Assembly (NCBI RefSeq): GCF_017591425.1
Contig: NW_024466459.1
Coordinates: forward strand, 5,456,001-5,520,000
DNA length: 64,000 nucleotides
Source of the DNA: Ochotona curzoniae
Lineage: Eukaryota > Chordata > Mammalia > Lagomorpha > Ochotonidae
Direction of reading: 5' to 3'
The position numbers were made by a program, and so were the translations under genes. Each line of letters starts with the position of its first letter. Position 1 is the first letter of the stretch. The notes under the pieces are model-generated. The model saw only the letters and a list, made by a program, of their open reading frames with translations. It was not told the origin of the DNA and made no database searches. Below, in pieces: positions 43,050 through 53,798 of the stretch.

Positions 43050-43506
43050 GCATTAGTCTGAGCTTTCCAGAGAAATAGAAGTAATAGGGCCTATACGAGG
43101 GTACTTCAGAGAGCTCTAGGAAAAATGGCATTAAAAGATAATGTGTGTTTTCTATGAATTTTTCAGACTCTTTGCCTGTCTGTGTTTATCTAAGAGAGAG
43201 GCAGAGATATGTTGACTTACTATGGAGAATTGGCTTATATGATTATAGGGGCTGAGAGATCTCAACAGGTACAGCAGGCAAAGTTGGAGATCCTGGAGAG
43301 CGTACACAGGTTTAAGTATAAAACACTTTCCTGGGCAAAGACCAGTATCCCAGCTTGAAAACAGACAGAGAAATAATTCTTTCTTACTCAGGCTATTATT
43401 CTATCCTGTCCTGCAGTGAATTGGTTAAGCCCACCCACATTGGGTAAGTTAATCTGCTTAATCTATTATTTTAAGCATTGATCTTTGCCATTCAATCAAG
43501 TTGACA
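43050..43506. mobile_element. Old interspersed repeat, second copy of the 5783-6310 family
   Basis: Begins CATTAGTCTGAGCTTTCCAG and AGAAATAGAAGTAATAGGGC, continues with GAGAATTGGCTTATATGATT, TATAGGGGCTGAGAGATCTC and CCCACCCACATTGGGTAAG, and ends CAATCAAGTTGACATATTA. It is better preserved than the first copy. A small insertion lies at about 43092-43180. The class is not certain; an LTR-type element is my best guess. Confidence 0.6.
43092..43180. mobile_element. Possible mariner-like MITE inside the old repeat
   Basis: TATACGAGGGTACTTCAGAG near 43091 and the TTTTCTATGAATTTTTCAGA part near 43147 resemble the two inverted ends of a short TA-flanked mariner-type element, with AAATGGCATTAAAAGATAA between. 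The right end is degenerate. Confidence 0.45.
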
Positions 43507-43528
43507 TATTAGATAGCCATCCCCTAAG

Positions 43529-43840
43529 GGCCAGCATTGTGGCACATTCGGTTAAGGCATTGTCAGGCATGCCAAGTACAACATGGATGCTGGTCTGGCT
43601 GTTCCAATCCCAGTCTAGCTGCGTGCTGATGGACCTGAGAGGGTAGGAGGGGATGGTCACGATCTCTTGGTCCCTGTGCTCACATGGGATGCTCATGTGG
43701 TGCTCCAGGCTGCTGGCTTTGGTCTGGCCCAATCCTGGCTATTGTGGCCATTTGGGGAATAAACCAGCAGATGGAATCTCTCTCTTTCCTGTCTCTCTCT
43801 CTCTCTCTCTCTCTGTCTGTCTCTCTCAAGATTTTTTTTA
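43529..43840 (+). mobile_element. Older C-type SINE, plus strand
   Basis: Head GGGCCAGCATTGTGGCACAT, GTTAAGGCATTGTCAGGC, B-box-like TGTTCCAATCCCAG, then CAGGCTGCTGGCTTTGG, CATTTGGGGAATAAACCAGC and an expanded CT block. It begins 23 bp after the previous repeat ends. Confidence 0.85.
43776..43827. repeat. (CT)n microsatellite inside a SINE
   Basis: CT array expanded from the CT-rich block of the SINE. Confidence 0.93.
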
Positions 43841-45740
43841 AAAAAAAGTATAGTGAGGCATTTTCTTTGGAGGTAAGGCAATGAAGTAAACAAAAAACAG
43901 TACAATTATTATTAACTACATTAGGACTCTTTATCCAGTGTTCTCTTACGTTCAGAGAAAGATGGAAACACCGAAGCTTACTCTCTAGGCTGCTTATCAG
44001 AATGCTGCCTCAGAGTTCTAAGTAGTGTGGAAGCAATCAAGCTTCAAGCTTCAAAGATGACCATTTGAGCAGCTCTGTCATAATCATCAGAGTCTGGAAC
44101 TCTGTCCACTTCTAGGAATTCATTTGTCCAAACTCCTGGATGGCAGCATTTTCTGCATTTAGAAATCACGAAACAAAAAGTACTGCCTTGGAAGCTTTGC
44201 AGGAACTCTGCTCAGCCTGGTTCATCTTATGGTAAGAAACTTAAAATGTGGAGCAGATCAAATGACATCTGTAGACCCAGTGAACTGACTCATGGAAATT
44301 ACTTATTGACAGCATTTTGAGTTTATTCTGGATTCTGTTGTGGAATTCAAGGCATGTTATGGTGTATCAACACTGGAGAAATTCCACTAAAAGGAATGGA
44401 AAAATTTTCAGCTATTTTTTTTTCTTTAGATTACCTTACTGGTGTGTATAATTCGATTTCAGAAATTTGCTTTGAAAAGCTACTTTATCCACTTACTTCG
44501 AAAGTGCATGTTGTGAAATATAGAGTTAATAATATTTTGCATGAATCATTCAGATTTTTAAAAAGTTACAGGAGGAACTGCAATGAGATACGTGGCGGTA
44601 GAGTAAAGAAAGGGTGCTTTTGAGGCCACTGCTCTTTATGACCCTGCTTGGATCAGCAATGGCAATTTATAGGAACACAAGAATATCAAAGTCCCTCACC
44701 CTTTACCCGTGTGTTCTCCAGGGAAGAGGCTTTGTAGTGCTCTAAGCATTAAATCAGCAGAGAGAGTTCCCCCAAGTCTCACATTCAAACTTTTAGGGCA
44801 GTGTCTAGATAAAGTGCTGGCAAGTGACATAATCAATGAAATATAGAAAGATTCTCTACCTGTTTTCCCATGGACGTATGAAGCATTATAAGGAGATACA
44901 ATCAAGGGAAAAATGCCAACATTTTACAATATACTTATAACATACATACATAAAACATACTTGTAGATGTTGTGGAGTGAATTGGAAAGTGATTAGAAAA
45001 TGACTTGTAAATGAGAAGCCACACACACGGAATTTTCTTTGTACAATTAAAAAAACAAATTGGAGGTCTATGGCAAGTTACTCTCACTGCTTTAACGAGG
45101 AAACAGGAAAAAGAAATTGAGAAAGTAAGGAAATGCAATGGCATGGTTCATGAAAGGATTTATGGACTTTTGATGTTGAGATAACATTTGATTTTATTTA
45201 TACTTTTTGAGTTTGGAAACCAGAGCCTTACTGGCTCCTGTGGTGTTCTCTTAGTTAGGAAAGTTAGGGGAAATTTTTTTTTTCAAAATACTTTATTCTA
45301 ACCCCTAGGGTTAACACTGTGATTAATAGGTATTAAAACAACACAAAGCTCTTTTCCCATGCCTATTTCCAATGAATTAACACAGTGCAGGAAACATAAA
45401 ACTAGTAAGTAAGAAAAATCATAAGTACAACCTGTTGAGTATTGAAAACTCCATTGTAACATTAAACATAGCACATAAACCATGTACAATAGGGAATGCT
45501 TTGTAGAATGAATGAATCCTCCTCTACCACTCTTATCTCTGAAAATGATGATCTAAATAAAATGTTCTTACTCTCCCTCCATTGTTTTTACCAATCTGTT
45601 CATTTCTAATAGGGTCAAGCCTTGTGATTTTGAGTGAAAGAGATTTTATTTTTTTTAATGGAGGACTTAAGACTCTGACTATGAAACACAGTGAAGATAC
45701 CTAGAAAAGATAACTGAAGAGAAATTATTGTCACTAATCA
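43841..45740. other. No gene recognised
   Basis: AT-rich, no named transposon. An 89-codon plus frame at 44354-44623 and a few 60-70-codon frames have no support. Confidence 0.4.
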
Positions 45741-45859
45741 ATGAGTCAGCTATCAGCTAGGACTTGAATGACAATTTCAGGACTCACAAGTCAGCTCCCC
45801 TTTGGTCAACTTCTCTGTGCTTCATGGTAAGGTGACGTTGGCAGGTTATTATAACCCTT

Positions 45860-45985
45860 GAGTTTGGTAGGTGACCCCAGTGTTAGAAGTTTCAGTGCCC
45901 TATCTATAAAATGGAGACAATAACAGGGCTTATCATATAGAATCGTTTTATGATTTACATGAAATTATTCTCTGGAAATCCCTTG
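45860..45985 (+). mobile_element. MIR SINE fragment, plus strand
   Basis: CAGTGCCCTATCTATAAAAT and GGAGACAATAACAGGGCTTA, followed by ATCATATAGAATCG, follow the MIR core and 3' part. TCAACTTCTCTGTGCTTCAT at 45806 may be a further piece. Confidence 0.6.
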
Positions 45986-47041
45986 GACTAGAGGCCATTA
46001 AACCATATGAACAATCATTAAGAGGTGACATGGCACAGTGTCTAACCATACCATAGAGTTAGCAATCATGAAGAACACCAACAGGGAATGACCCTAGGTG
46101 TGGTTGGGGGATGCTCTTTTAAAAACTTGGAGAAGCCATTTCTGAGGAGGTGGTACCTAAAAAGCAAAAATTTGTCACTGTTGGTGGGAACTGAATAAAA
46201 GCAGTTAAATCAACCCTTTAATTTTTGTTGACAATTCTCATGATTGTCAATCTCATAGGAGAATATTACTTGCTTGACTGTGAAGTAAATTAAAGGTACG
46301 CTCTCCTACAAATGAAGGAGAGAAAAGGAGAAGAGGGAGAGAAAAGGAAGAAGGGAAGAAGGGGATATCATCGTAGCCCTACAAGTGTATCTGAACTATA
46401 TTCACCTGTTAAAATCTAGAAATGTGAATTTTAACAACAGTAATTTGTCTGGTTGACAAGAAAATATAAACAATGCAAAGTTTGGGTCGAAGAATGGGGC
46501 CATAGTCACTTCCTGGAGGATGTTTCCAAAGGGAAGCTAATAATTTAAGCTGTGATTATTCTTCGATGTGTATTCAGACTGCTAGCAGAGTGCTTAAAGA
46601 GACAACATCACAAATGCTCAAACATAGATTCTCCGATGTGAACAATTTTCAGAGTTAATATTTTGCATCCAGTTTAACAGCTATTTATTTATTAAGAATG
46701 CTTGCATTAAAAACTCCAAACAAATGCTCATCGACAGAAAGGATTGGTTATGCTGGGCAAATACAGCTGTTAAAGGTATTGTTTTAGGCAGAGGAGACGG
46801 CCTAATTACGAATCCTTTAAGCATACATGTATGAAAGCATTGATTCGTAATTACTTTAATTTTTGTTAATTTATTACTAGAAAGTAAATGGAAACTTTTC
46901 AGTGTAACTAGACTGGAAATATCACCTTATTGTTGCCTTACGCAGAATATAAGGGCTAATACCCCTTTTTTACAAATAAGCCATGATACCATGGAGAAAA
47001 TTATGTCCTCCCCCCCCACCAAAAAAATACCCAACAAAACT
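45986..47041. other. No recognisable gene or transposon
   Basis: Contains a purine-rich tract at about 46308-46362 and a C9 run at 47011-47019; otherwise plain. Confidence 0.4.
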
Positions 47042-47141
47042 AAACCTGCAGCCACAGCATGAGAGCAAACCTGCATCCATAGCATGAGAGCAAACCTGCA
47101 GGCATAGCATGAGAGCAAACCTGCAGCCGTAGCATGAGAGC
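47042..47141. repeat. 25-bp minisatellite, four copies
   Basis: Four head-to-tail units of the form AAACCTGCAGCCATAGCATG plus AGAGC, with variation only at about four positions in the middle of the unit. Exactly 100 bp. On the minus strand it gives a short repetitive open frame, which is probably meaningless. Confidence 0.95.
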
Positions 47142-47612
47142 TGTGCTTCAACGATATCCCAGAGGGTTTACACGGTTACCTCCCCCTGCTCTGTGCCCAG
47201 GACCTTGTCCGTAGATTAATCCGGTTCTTGTCAATCTCCATTTTAGCTTTGCAAGCATTTATGCGCACCTAACACAGATCAGCCATAGGGAAAGGGGCAT
47301 CATAAATATACCCAAAGTGTTAATCTTTGTCTTTAGAGCACCTTGCATGAAATGATATATTTGAGTTCTATCTCAAGAGATAAGGACATGGTCTCAGTGT
47401 CAAGTGGGAGAAAAGCCACAATACTACATGAACCATCTTGCTTTTCTTAGGTCCATAACTGAGTTGGAACAATAAGGTCTAGGCTAGAGATCTCCATCTC
47501 CAAACAAAATGCTTTGTCCTTTGGGCTTAACTTGGTGAGAAAAATTTCCCTAAGAGTTGAAAATGTTTTCTTGATAATACATGAATGCAATTGAACTTTT
47601 AAAACGAATAAT
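47142..47612. other. No recognisable feature
   Basis: No gene or named repeat seen. Confidence 0.4.
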
Positions 47613-47942
47613 TGGGGCCTAGTGCAGTAGCCTAGTGGCTAAAGTCCTTACCTTGAATGCGCTGGGATCCCATGTGGGCACCGGTTCTAATCCCGGCAGT
47701 TCCACTTCCCATCCAGCTCCCTGCTTGTGGCCTGGGAAAGCAGTGGAGGATAGCCCAAGTCCTTGGGACCCTGCACCCGTGTGGGAGACCTGGAGGAAGT
47801 TCCTGGTTCCCGGCTTCAGATCAGCGCAGCATGTGGCCGTTGCAGTCACTTGGGGAGTGAACCATCGGATGAAAGATCTTCCTCTCTGTCTCTCCTCCTC
47901 TCTGTATATCTGACTTTGCAATAAAAATAAAGAGATATTTTT
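47613..47942 (+). mobile_element. C-type SINE (pika-like), plus strand, full length
   Basis: GGGGCCTAGTGCAGTAGCC head, GGTTCTAATCCCGGC B-box region, intact body (CTTGTGGCCTGGGAAAGCAG), GTGAACCATCGGATGAAAG, CT-rich end and GCAATAAAAATAAAGAG tail. Flanks carry a likely duplication: AAAACGAATAAT at 47601 and AAAAATGAATAAT near 47944. One of the least diverged copies. Confidence 0.93.
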
Positions 47943-48034
47943 AAAAAATGAATAATCAGGCTGTCTTGGCACTGATAACTTTGGCATGGTGTTCATACAT
48001 TTTCTAAGTTTCTTTTTAAAAGAAGTATCCTATG

Positions 48035-48248
48035 TTAGAGCAGCTGAGTTCAGTCTGGTCCCAGTTCCTGATCAGAGTTGTTTTGCTGATGGTCAATGAG
48101 AGGCTGTGATGATGGCTCAGATCGTGGGGTTCCCTCAACCACTCGGGAGACCTGGACTGAGTCCCTGGCTCCTGGCTTCAGTCCTAAACCAGTCGTGGAT
48201 ATTGCAAAGTGAACAATGGTTATGAGCACACACTCTCTCCTCTTTTTC
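48035..48248 (+). mobile_element. Old C-type SINE, plus strand, 5' part (split)
   Basis: CTGGTCCCAGTTCCTGATC, GGCTGTGATGATGGCTCAG, CCACTCGGGAGACCTGG, AGTCCCTGGCTCCTGGCTTC and ACACACTCTCTCC are the body of an old C-SINE. The CT-rich end is cut by the minus-strand SINE that follows and resumes at 48561. Confidence 0.75.
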
Positions 48249-48560
48249 AAGATTTATTTATTTTTATTTGAAAGGTAGATTTTCTACAGAGAGAAGGAGA
48301 TGCAGAGAGAAAGATCTTCTGTTCACTAGTTCGCTCCCCAAGTGGCCACGATGGCCAGTACTGAGATGGTCTGAAGCCAGAAGCCAGGAGCTTCTTCTTG
48401 GTCTCCCACGTGGATGCAGGGTCCCAAGGCTTTAGGCTGTCCCAGGCCACAAGCAGGGAGGCCCGTGGGAAGTGGGGCAGCCAGAACACAAACTGGCACC
48501 CATTTGGGATCTCGGTGCTTGCAGGGTGAGGATTTAGCCAGTAAGTCATCATGCCAGGCC
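48249..48560 (-). mobile_element. C-type SINE, minus strand, nested in an older SINE
   Basis: CAAGATTTATTTATTTTTAT, TACAGAGAGAAGGAGATGC, ACTAGTTCGCTCCCCAAG, AGCCAGGAGCTTCTTC and the reversed head GGATTTAGCCAGTAAG up to CATGCCAGGCCC. Full length and moderately young. Confidence 0.9.
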
Positions 48561-48605
48561 CTGTCTCTATCTCATTGTATATTTCTCCATGCCTCTCAAA
48601 TAAGC
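48561..48605 (+). mobile_element. Old C-type SINE, 3' part (continuation)
   Basis: TGTCTCTATCTCATTG and CATGCCTCTCAAATAAGC complete the SINE broken at 48248. Confidence 0.65.
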
Positions 48606-51113
48606 AAAGACAGAATTGGAGTGATATGTATAGTGAGGCATGATAAGTGGTCTCTAATCTTACAGTGACATAACAATGCTAAGTAATTCTACAGTTTGCA
48701 CTTATCACTCCGTTCCTCCTTTGTAGCTAGCTAATATTTCAAAAACTCCTATTGTAAAGTCTTTCTCCAAGGAACCATCTCTACTTTATGTACGTCATTT
48801 AGCATGATGATGATACCACTGCTGCTTGAGCCCTTGGCTTCTACCTCCGTGAGTTCTAATTCTTGATACGCCTCAGTCGAAACAGCAGCCCAGGCACATG
48901 AATTCAACATTTTCCAACATTTTCACAGACATCCTTCATGGTGAGTGTATGCTTTCTTACAGAATTCATATGAAAGCAAATGTACATCTCTTCAAACAGT
49001 AAAACAAGGAAGGAAAGCATGATGAGTTTAAAATGGCATAAGTAGAGAAAGGTAGACTCTGAGAAATAGCCCATCTTTCTCCATGGAAACTTTCTAAGGA
49101 ATAAAAATAAAATAAGCCAATAGCATTATAGAAAATGGGATATCTAAATAGAATTATTTATAAATAGAATGTTTTGCAAAGTTTCCATGAGGCGTCAGCT
49201 GTTCTTTAACCCCCTGCATGCTGACATTTTCCAAGCCACTCACTCAATTAAGGTTTAGGAATAAATTACCTACACATTGTACTTTTATGTGGCTGTTCGT
49301 CTATTTTTATATGCTGTAGATAAATAGACTCATGTCATTGTAGACATATCAAATGACACTCGCCCACCAGACACACACAACACATAATGCAAAGTGATTT
49401 TTTTTTTGCACTTTGATGTGCTGAAAGAATTATAACCAAACAAAAGGCTTGTTCAGGCAGCATGCAACAGCGAGGTTGAATTTATGGGCCTGTCATGGCT
49501 TAAACAAGTTGATCTGATGTTGTTAGTAAGAGCATCCTAAAGTTACATTCAGATCTGTCCTGATATCAGTGATCAACTCCACCGCCATCTCAAGGGTGAT
49601 AAAACGTACCAGTTTACGTGTGAGTTACCATAGCAGTTAGAAGAAGCCAGACTAGCAAGGCTTGTACTAATTACTTGTCTAGCACTGAGAATGCCATTCA
49701 GTTAAAAATAGATTTAACAAGAGTTGAAATGATAAAGAATCCTTTGTCTATCCAACATTCAATATCACAATTTTAAAATAAGCTGCTTTTTTTTTCTTTC
49801 TGTGCCCATATATTCTTATTTAAACCCAGACGCATACACTCCAGCAAGGGTGCAGTTTGGTTTACAAAAGTAACTGGGCTTGTGTAAGAATAATCAGGTG
49901 ATTATAATAGGTCTTGATAAGGGAAAAACAAAGCTTCATTCTTAATGTAAGCATGCCACAGTCCTGCCATGAATACCTTATTTATCCTGCCACAGCAGGT
50001 GCTCAGCCATTAATAAATAGCAGTAGATCTATTTCTTTCACTAGCCATGGAAACTCTGGGTGAGTGATGCACGTATGTGTTGAGTTTTTAAGAAGATGGA
50101 TGCTGTTTTCCTGTTACTCTAAGTTTAAATGATTGTGTATATGATCATGAGGATGCGCTCTCCATATACACTAAAAACAAAGCTCACTACATCTCATGCA
50201 AATATACATACAACAATTTTGAAAGGAACGTGATTTGCTTATGTCCTCTCACAGGATGTCCTGTCCTGTTCTTTGCACCTGCTATCTAGATTTAAGAAAT
50301 GAAAATGTACCAAAGCCTTCATTGTGACACTTTGATGAGGATCACATTGAGTTTTTTCAGAATTATATAAACATTACTTTTCATGTTTATTACCAGTGGC
50401 ATATTACAGAACATTTGGCAATGATTACTGACAACTGGACATAATATGTTTGTTCAACTACCATGTGCAAACTTTTCTGGAAAATACTGATTTTCTCTAG
50501 GTCAAATAATCAAATATCACACAGCTCCTGGAGAGGGTGACAATATCACCATAGTTGTTGCAAATTATAAAATGATAATACTTAAAATTGTGCATGTCAC
50601 TTATCATACTAAGGGTTTTTAAGATTACAACTTGTGAAAAATATGGTGAAGTGTGTATTGATAAGATGCCAATAAAGTGTGTTCCAGTTGATGAATTCAG
50701 TGTGTTTCAAAAATATCTTAGTTGTGAGAAGGGAAAACTTCAAGAACAAGAATCTGTTATAAACGTGAGTCCTCACGCCAGATGAAAGGGTGCGTGAATG
50801 CTCGCCATTGAAGCGATGGCAATCATACTAATGGCGTGTCTCAAGAAAAATACATTTGTTCTTGGAACCTTCAGAAAAACACATGTAACTCCAAAGTCAG
50901 CGTCATGAGTGATATGAGTGGAAACACTAAACCTTCTACTTTGAATCATCATTGGTGAGCTTGAGTTCTTTTTATGTTCTTGGAAGAGTGAGGAGGAAAC
51001 CTTTTATGCTAAACGCTTCCAAATTCAAACCCGGTGTCAGAGTTTGAGATTCAGTGCAATAAAAATCCAGCAACACTAGATGTTAAAATCTGTCTGTTTC
51101 ATCAAGGTCCATC
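48606..51113. other. 2.5-kb stretch without transposons; possible conserved block at 49140-50060
   Basis: No SINE, L1 or LTR recognised. Between about 49140 and 50060 the sequence looks preserved: many TAAT and CAATTAAG cores, an inverted GCAAAGTG/CACTTTG pair around a T10 run at 49390, and no decayed CpG tracts. A 65-codon plus frame at 50588-50785 is isolated and unsupported. Confidence 0.35.
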
Positions 51114-51271
51114 CATTATCCTGAATGTATACATGAGGTTATGCATTCTGTTACAGGAAATAGCATTATGTAACATTATATAACATACATTATGTTATAG
51201 GACATACACATGTAATAGGACACATTATTCTGAATGTGCTCATGAGGTTATGCGTCATCTTATAGGACACA
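51114..51271. repeat. Direct duplication, two ~49-bp copies 109 bp apart
   Basis: CATTATCCTGAATGTATACA at 51114 and CATTATTCTGAATGTGCTCA at 51223 begin two copies that both continue ATGAGGTTATGC and end near ACAGGAAATA or ATAGGACACA. Between them lie further AT-rich TAACATTATA-like units. Confidence 0.85.
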
Positions 51272-51274
51272 TGA

Positions 51275-51385
51275 ACAGCCAAGAGCACACATACTGGCTT
51301 TAAAAACCCCAAGTTCAAATCCCACAGCTCCTGATCTAACAACCACACAGCCTTGAAAACATTTCAACTTCTTGCAGTGTCACCT
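51275..51385 (+). mobile_element. MIR SINE fragment, plus strand
   Basis: CCAAGAGCACACATACTGGC, AAGTTCAAATCCCACAGCTC and ACCACACAGCCTTGAAAAC follow the tRNA-like 5' part and core of MIR, including a B-box-like GTTCAAATCCC. Confidence 0.65.
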
Positions 51386-53314
51386 GTTGACTAGTTCAAA
51401 TGAGTTACTGATATAAACCTGCAAATACTCTCCCTGATGTATATGAAGGTTGTCTTAAAGGAAGAGCATCCTGATAGAATTTTTCTCAACAGACTTTCTA
51501 AAATTCTTACTACCCCAGACCTCCTAACCTGTGCTGCTAACGGAGCTGGTAATAAAAATACATAACGTTTCTCACTCATTCACAATTTTTATTCAATGCC
51601 TGGCCAATAAATCAATACTCATTTTTCTACTAACATGCAAGTGCTGCCAGGATTAAACTTACAGACAGGTCCCCTCCTTATCCTCCTACTGAGCGAACTT
51701 GATAGGTCCCTAAACTGTTCCTATTTTTTCAAACATCTGCTTTTCCTATAATCATTATAATTATCTTTGCTGGGCATATTTGGATATGACCTTGGCTTTG
51801 GGAAAGCAGATTTCTAAATGCTCATAGAGGAAAAAAAAATAAGTATGATCCCATGACAAGAAGGTTCTAAAAGAAAAGAAAATAGAGATTTTGACTTTTA
51901 AATAATCATTAAAATGAAAATAATTCTAAGAAAAACTAATGACATATAGAAGGATTGGTCATCTTAGCCGCTGGATACTTGTTTCAGATGTCCAATCTGT
52001 TAAGATGATATGTCCAATACAGAGTGATTTCATATGTGAAAGAAAAGTTAAATCTAAAAGAATGGAGATGGAATCCTGTTGGAAAAAATGTTTGTAAGCT
52101 TTTTAGGGTTAGAAATTGGATTTTTGAAAACTTTCATGGAAACTGGTGTCCACTTCATATGTGGAAGAGAAAGGGAGAGCCATTGATCTGGGTTCTGTTT
52201 GGGGCTCTTTTAGCAAGGAAACGTTTAAGGGAAGTGGAAAATACAGAGAGAAATTTGAACCACCTGAGTTGTGTTCATGGTAACAGCCGACGAGTTTTCG
52301 ATGCGTAATTTTCTAGATCCTTATAACTAATATGAGAGCAGTAATATCAAATGCAATGACCTTGTATCTCTGAGGCATTATTCCACAGATTCACATATTT
52401 TAGTTCTGGTTACAACTTCATTTTACTTATTATTATCCATGGTGATACACTAAAAAAAAACCTAAGTTACAGAGAACCTACAACTTATCTAAGTGGGAGT
52501 GTGTCAGAACTTAGTTCCTGTGTTCTAGAAAAAGAAAATGCTATTTCCCATCTTTTAGAACTGTTTAGATGTGGTGGAAACTTTCCCAGATCCTTCTGTA
52601 GTAGACTTTCCCAGAATCAAGTCTTCTTGGCATTTGTTGAGAAGACCACCATGATTGGTTTGAGCTAAACAAGTTTTCCATGGGATCAGGGCAGGACGGC
52701 TGAGTAAGCCCTCCCACAGGAAGTGAACAAGATTAGAAATTTGGACCAAGGACAGGGACAGAGAGTATCCAGTAAGCGAGGATCCCTATTTTTAACAATA
52801 GCATTAAATTTAGCTTTTTTTTTTTAAAGAATTAAAATACTGCCTTTTAAAAAAAAATTCCTCCAAATAAATACAAATAAAAGATGCATATTTAAGATTT
52901 ACTTTCCAAAGTTTTGTAAATTTATGTCTGCACCATAATAGTAATTTTCTCATTTTTTTAAATGAAGTTTTTAAAATCATTTTCGACAGGTTCAATATAG
53001 TTTTATTCCTTCCTCGCTCCCAGCTTCTCCCATTCTTTTTGTTTGTGTTTGAAATAACTTTTAAAATTTACATTATGGTTTAAAAAAAAAGGCTTAATGC
53101 TTCACTGAATCACAAGTTTAAGAGATAACGAACAGAAAGGCCTTAGTGTGGTGGGAAGATGAATAATAGTCATCAAAATAGTTTAATGGAAAAATGATCA
53201 TTTCATCAATATCCAGTAAATTTGAAAGTGATTGCAGATAGCTAAAACTACAGTCGAATAACACTCTTAATTTTTCTACACATTTGAAAAATACTTTTTG
53301 AAATATCCTTTTTC
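51386..53314. other. No gene recognised
   Basis: AT-rich. A short phrase at about 52960-53080 (TTTTCGACAGGTTCAATATA, then a pyrimidine-rich part) may be an antisense L1 3' UTR end, but I would not name it. A 94-codon plus frame at 52024-52308 lacks domain support. Confidence 0.4.
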
Positions 53315-53625
53315 CAAAAAAATCATATTTGTTTCAAAGCAGAATTACAGAGGGAGGGAAAGAGAGAGAGAGAGCTCCTTCGTCCACTGAATCCTTCCCT
53401 AGCTGGCTGCAACCATGGGGGCTGAAGTCAAGACTTCAGAGCTTCTCCATGTCTCCCACTTGAGTCCAGGAGCCTGCTTTCCCAGGTGCGTTAGCAGGGA
53501 TGGACAGTAGGACGCGGGATGGGAAGCAGAGAAGCTGGAACTAGAACTGGCAGCTACACAGAAGGCCGGCATTGCAGGCAAGAACTCAAACCAACACACT
53601 GCAGTGCCCACCCCAGCATACCAGT
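53315..53625 (-). mobile_element. Older C-type SINE, minus strand
   Basis: Reversed tail with GCAGAATTACAGAGGGAGG, a short GA run, CTTCGTCCACTGAATCC, TAGCAGGGATGGACAGTAGG, GGGAAGCAGAGAAGCTGG and a reversed head ending TGCAGTGCCCACCCC. Confidence 0.82.
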
Positions 53626-53734
53626 TTCACCAGCGATTGGACCAACATATAAAACAAAGTCTTACAAAATCGTACTTACAGCAATGCTTATTCACACAGG
53701 CACTTCTTTCTTTTTAATTTTAACCCCCTCATGT

Positions 53735-53750
53735 GAGAGAGAACATGCAA
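53735..53750. repeat. Left target-site duplication of the U2 fragment
   Basis: GAGAGAGAACATGCAA is repeated exactly at 53783-53798. Its last A may also be the first base of U2. Confidence 0.95.
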
Positions 53751-53782
53751 TCACTTCTCGGCCTTTTGGCTAAGATCAAGTG
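53750..53782 (+). pseudogene. U2 snRNA 5' fragment (tailless retropseudogene)
   Basis: The 33 bases match nucleotides 1-33 of mammalian U2 snRNA with one difference, a G-to-A at the CpG near the 5' end. The core GGCCTTTTGGCTAAGATCAA is exact. It starts at the RNA 5' end, stops at nucleotide 33 at the edge of the branch-point recognition sequence, has no A-tail, and is flanked by an exact 16-bp duplication. These are the marks of a tailless retrocopy of a small RNA. The perfect duplication indicates a recent event. It lacks all of the rest of U2 (Sm site, stem-loops III and IV) and cannot be functional. Confidence 0.95.
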
Positions 53783-53798
53783 GAGAGAGAACATGCAA
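53783..53798. repeat. Right target-site duplication of the U2 fragment
   Basis: Exact copy of GAGAGAGAACATGCAA, directly after the U2 sequence. Confidence 0.95.
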
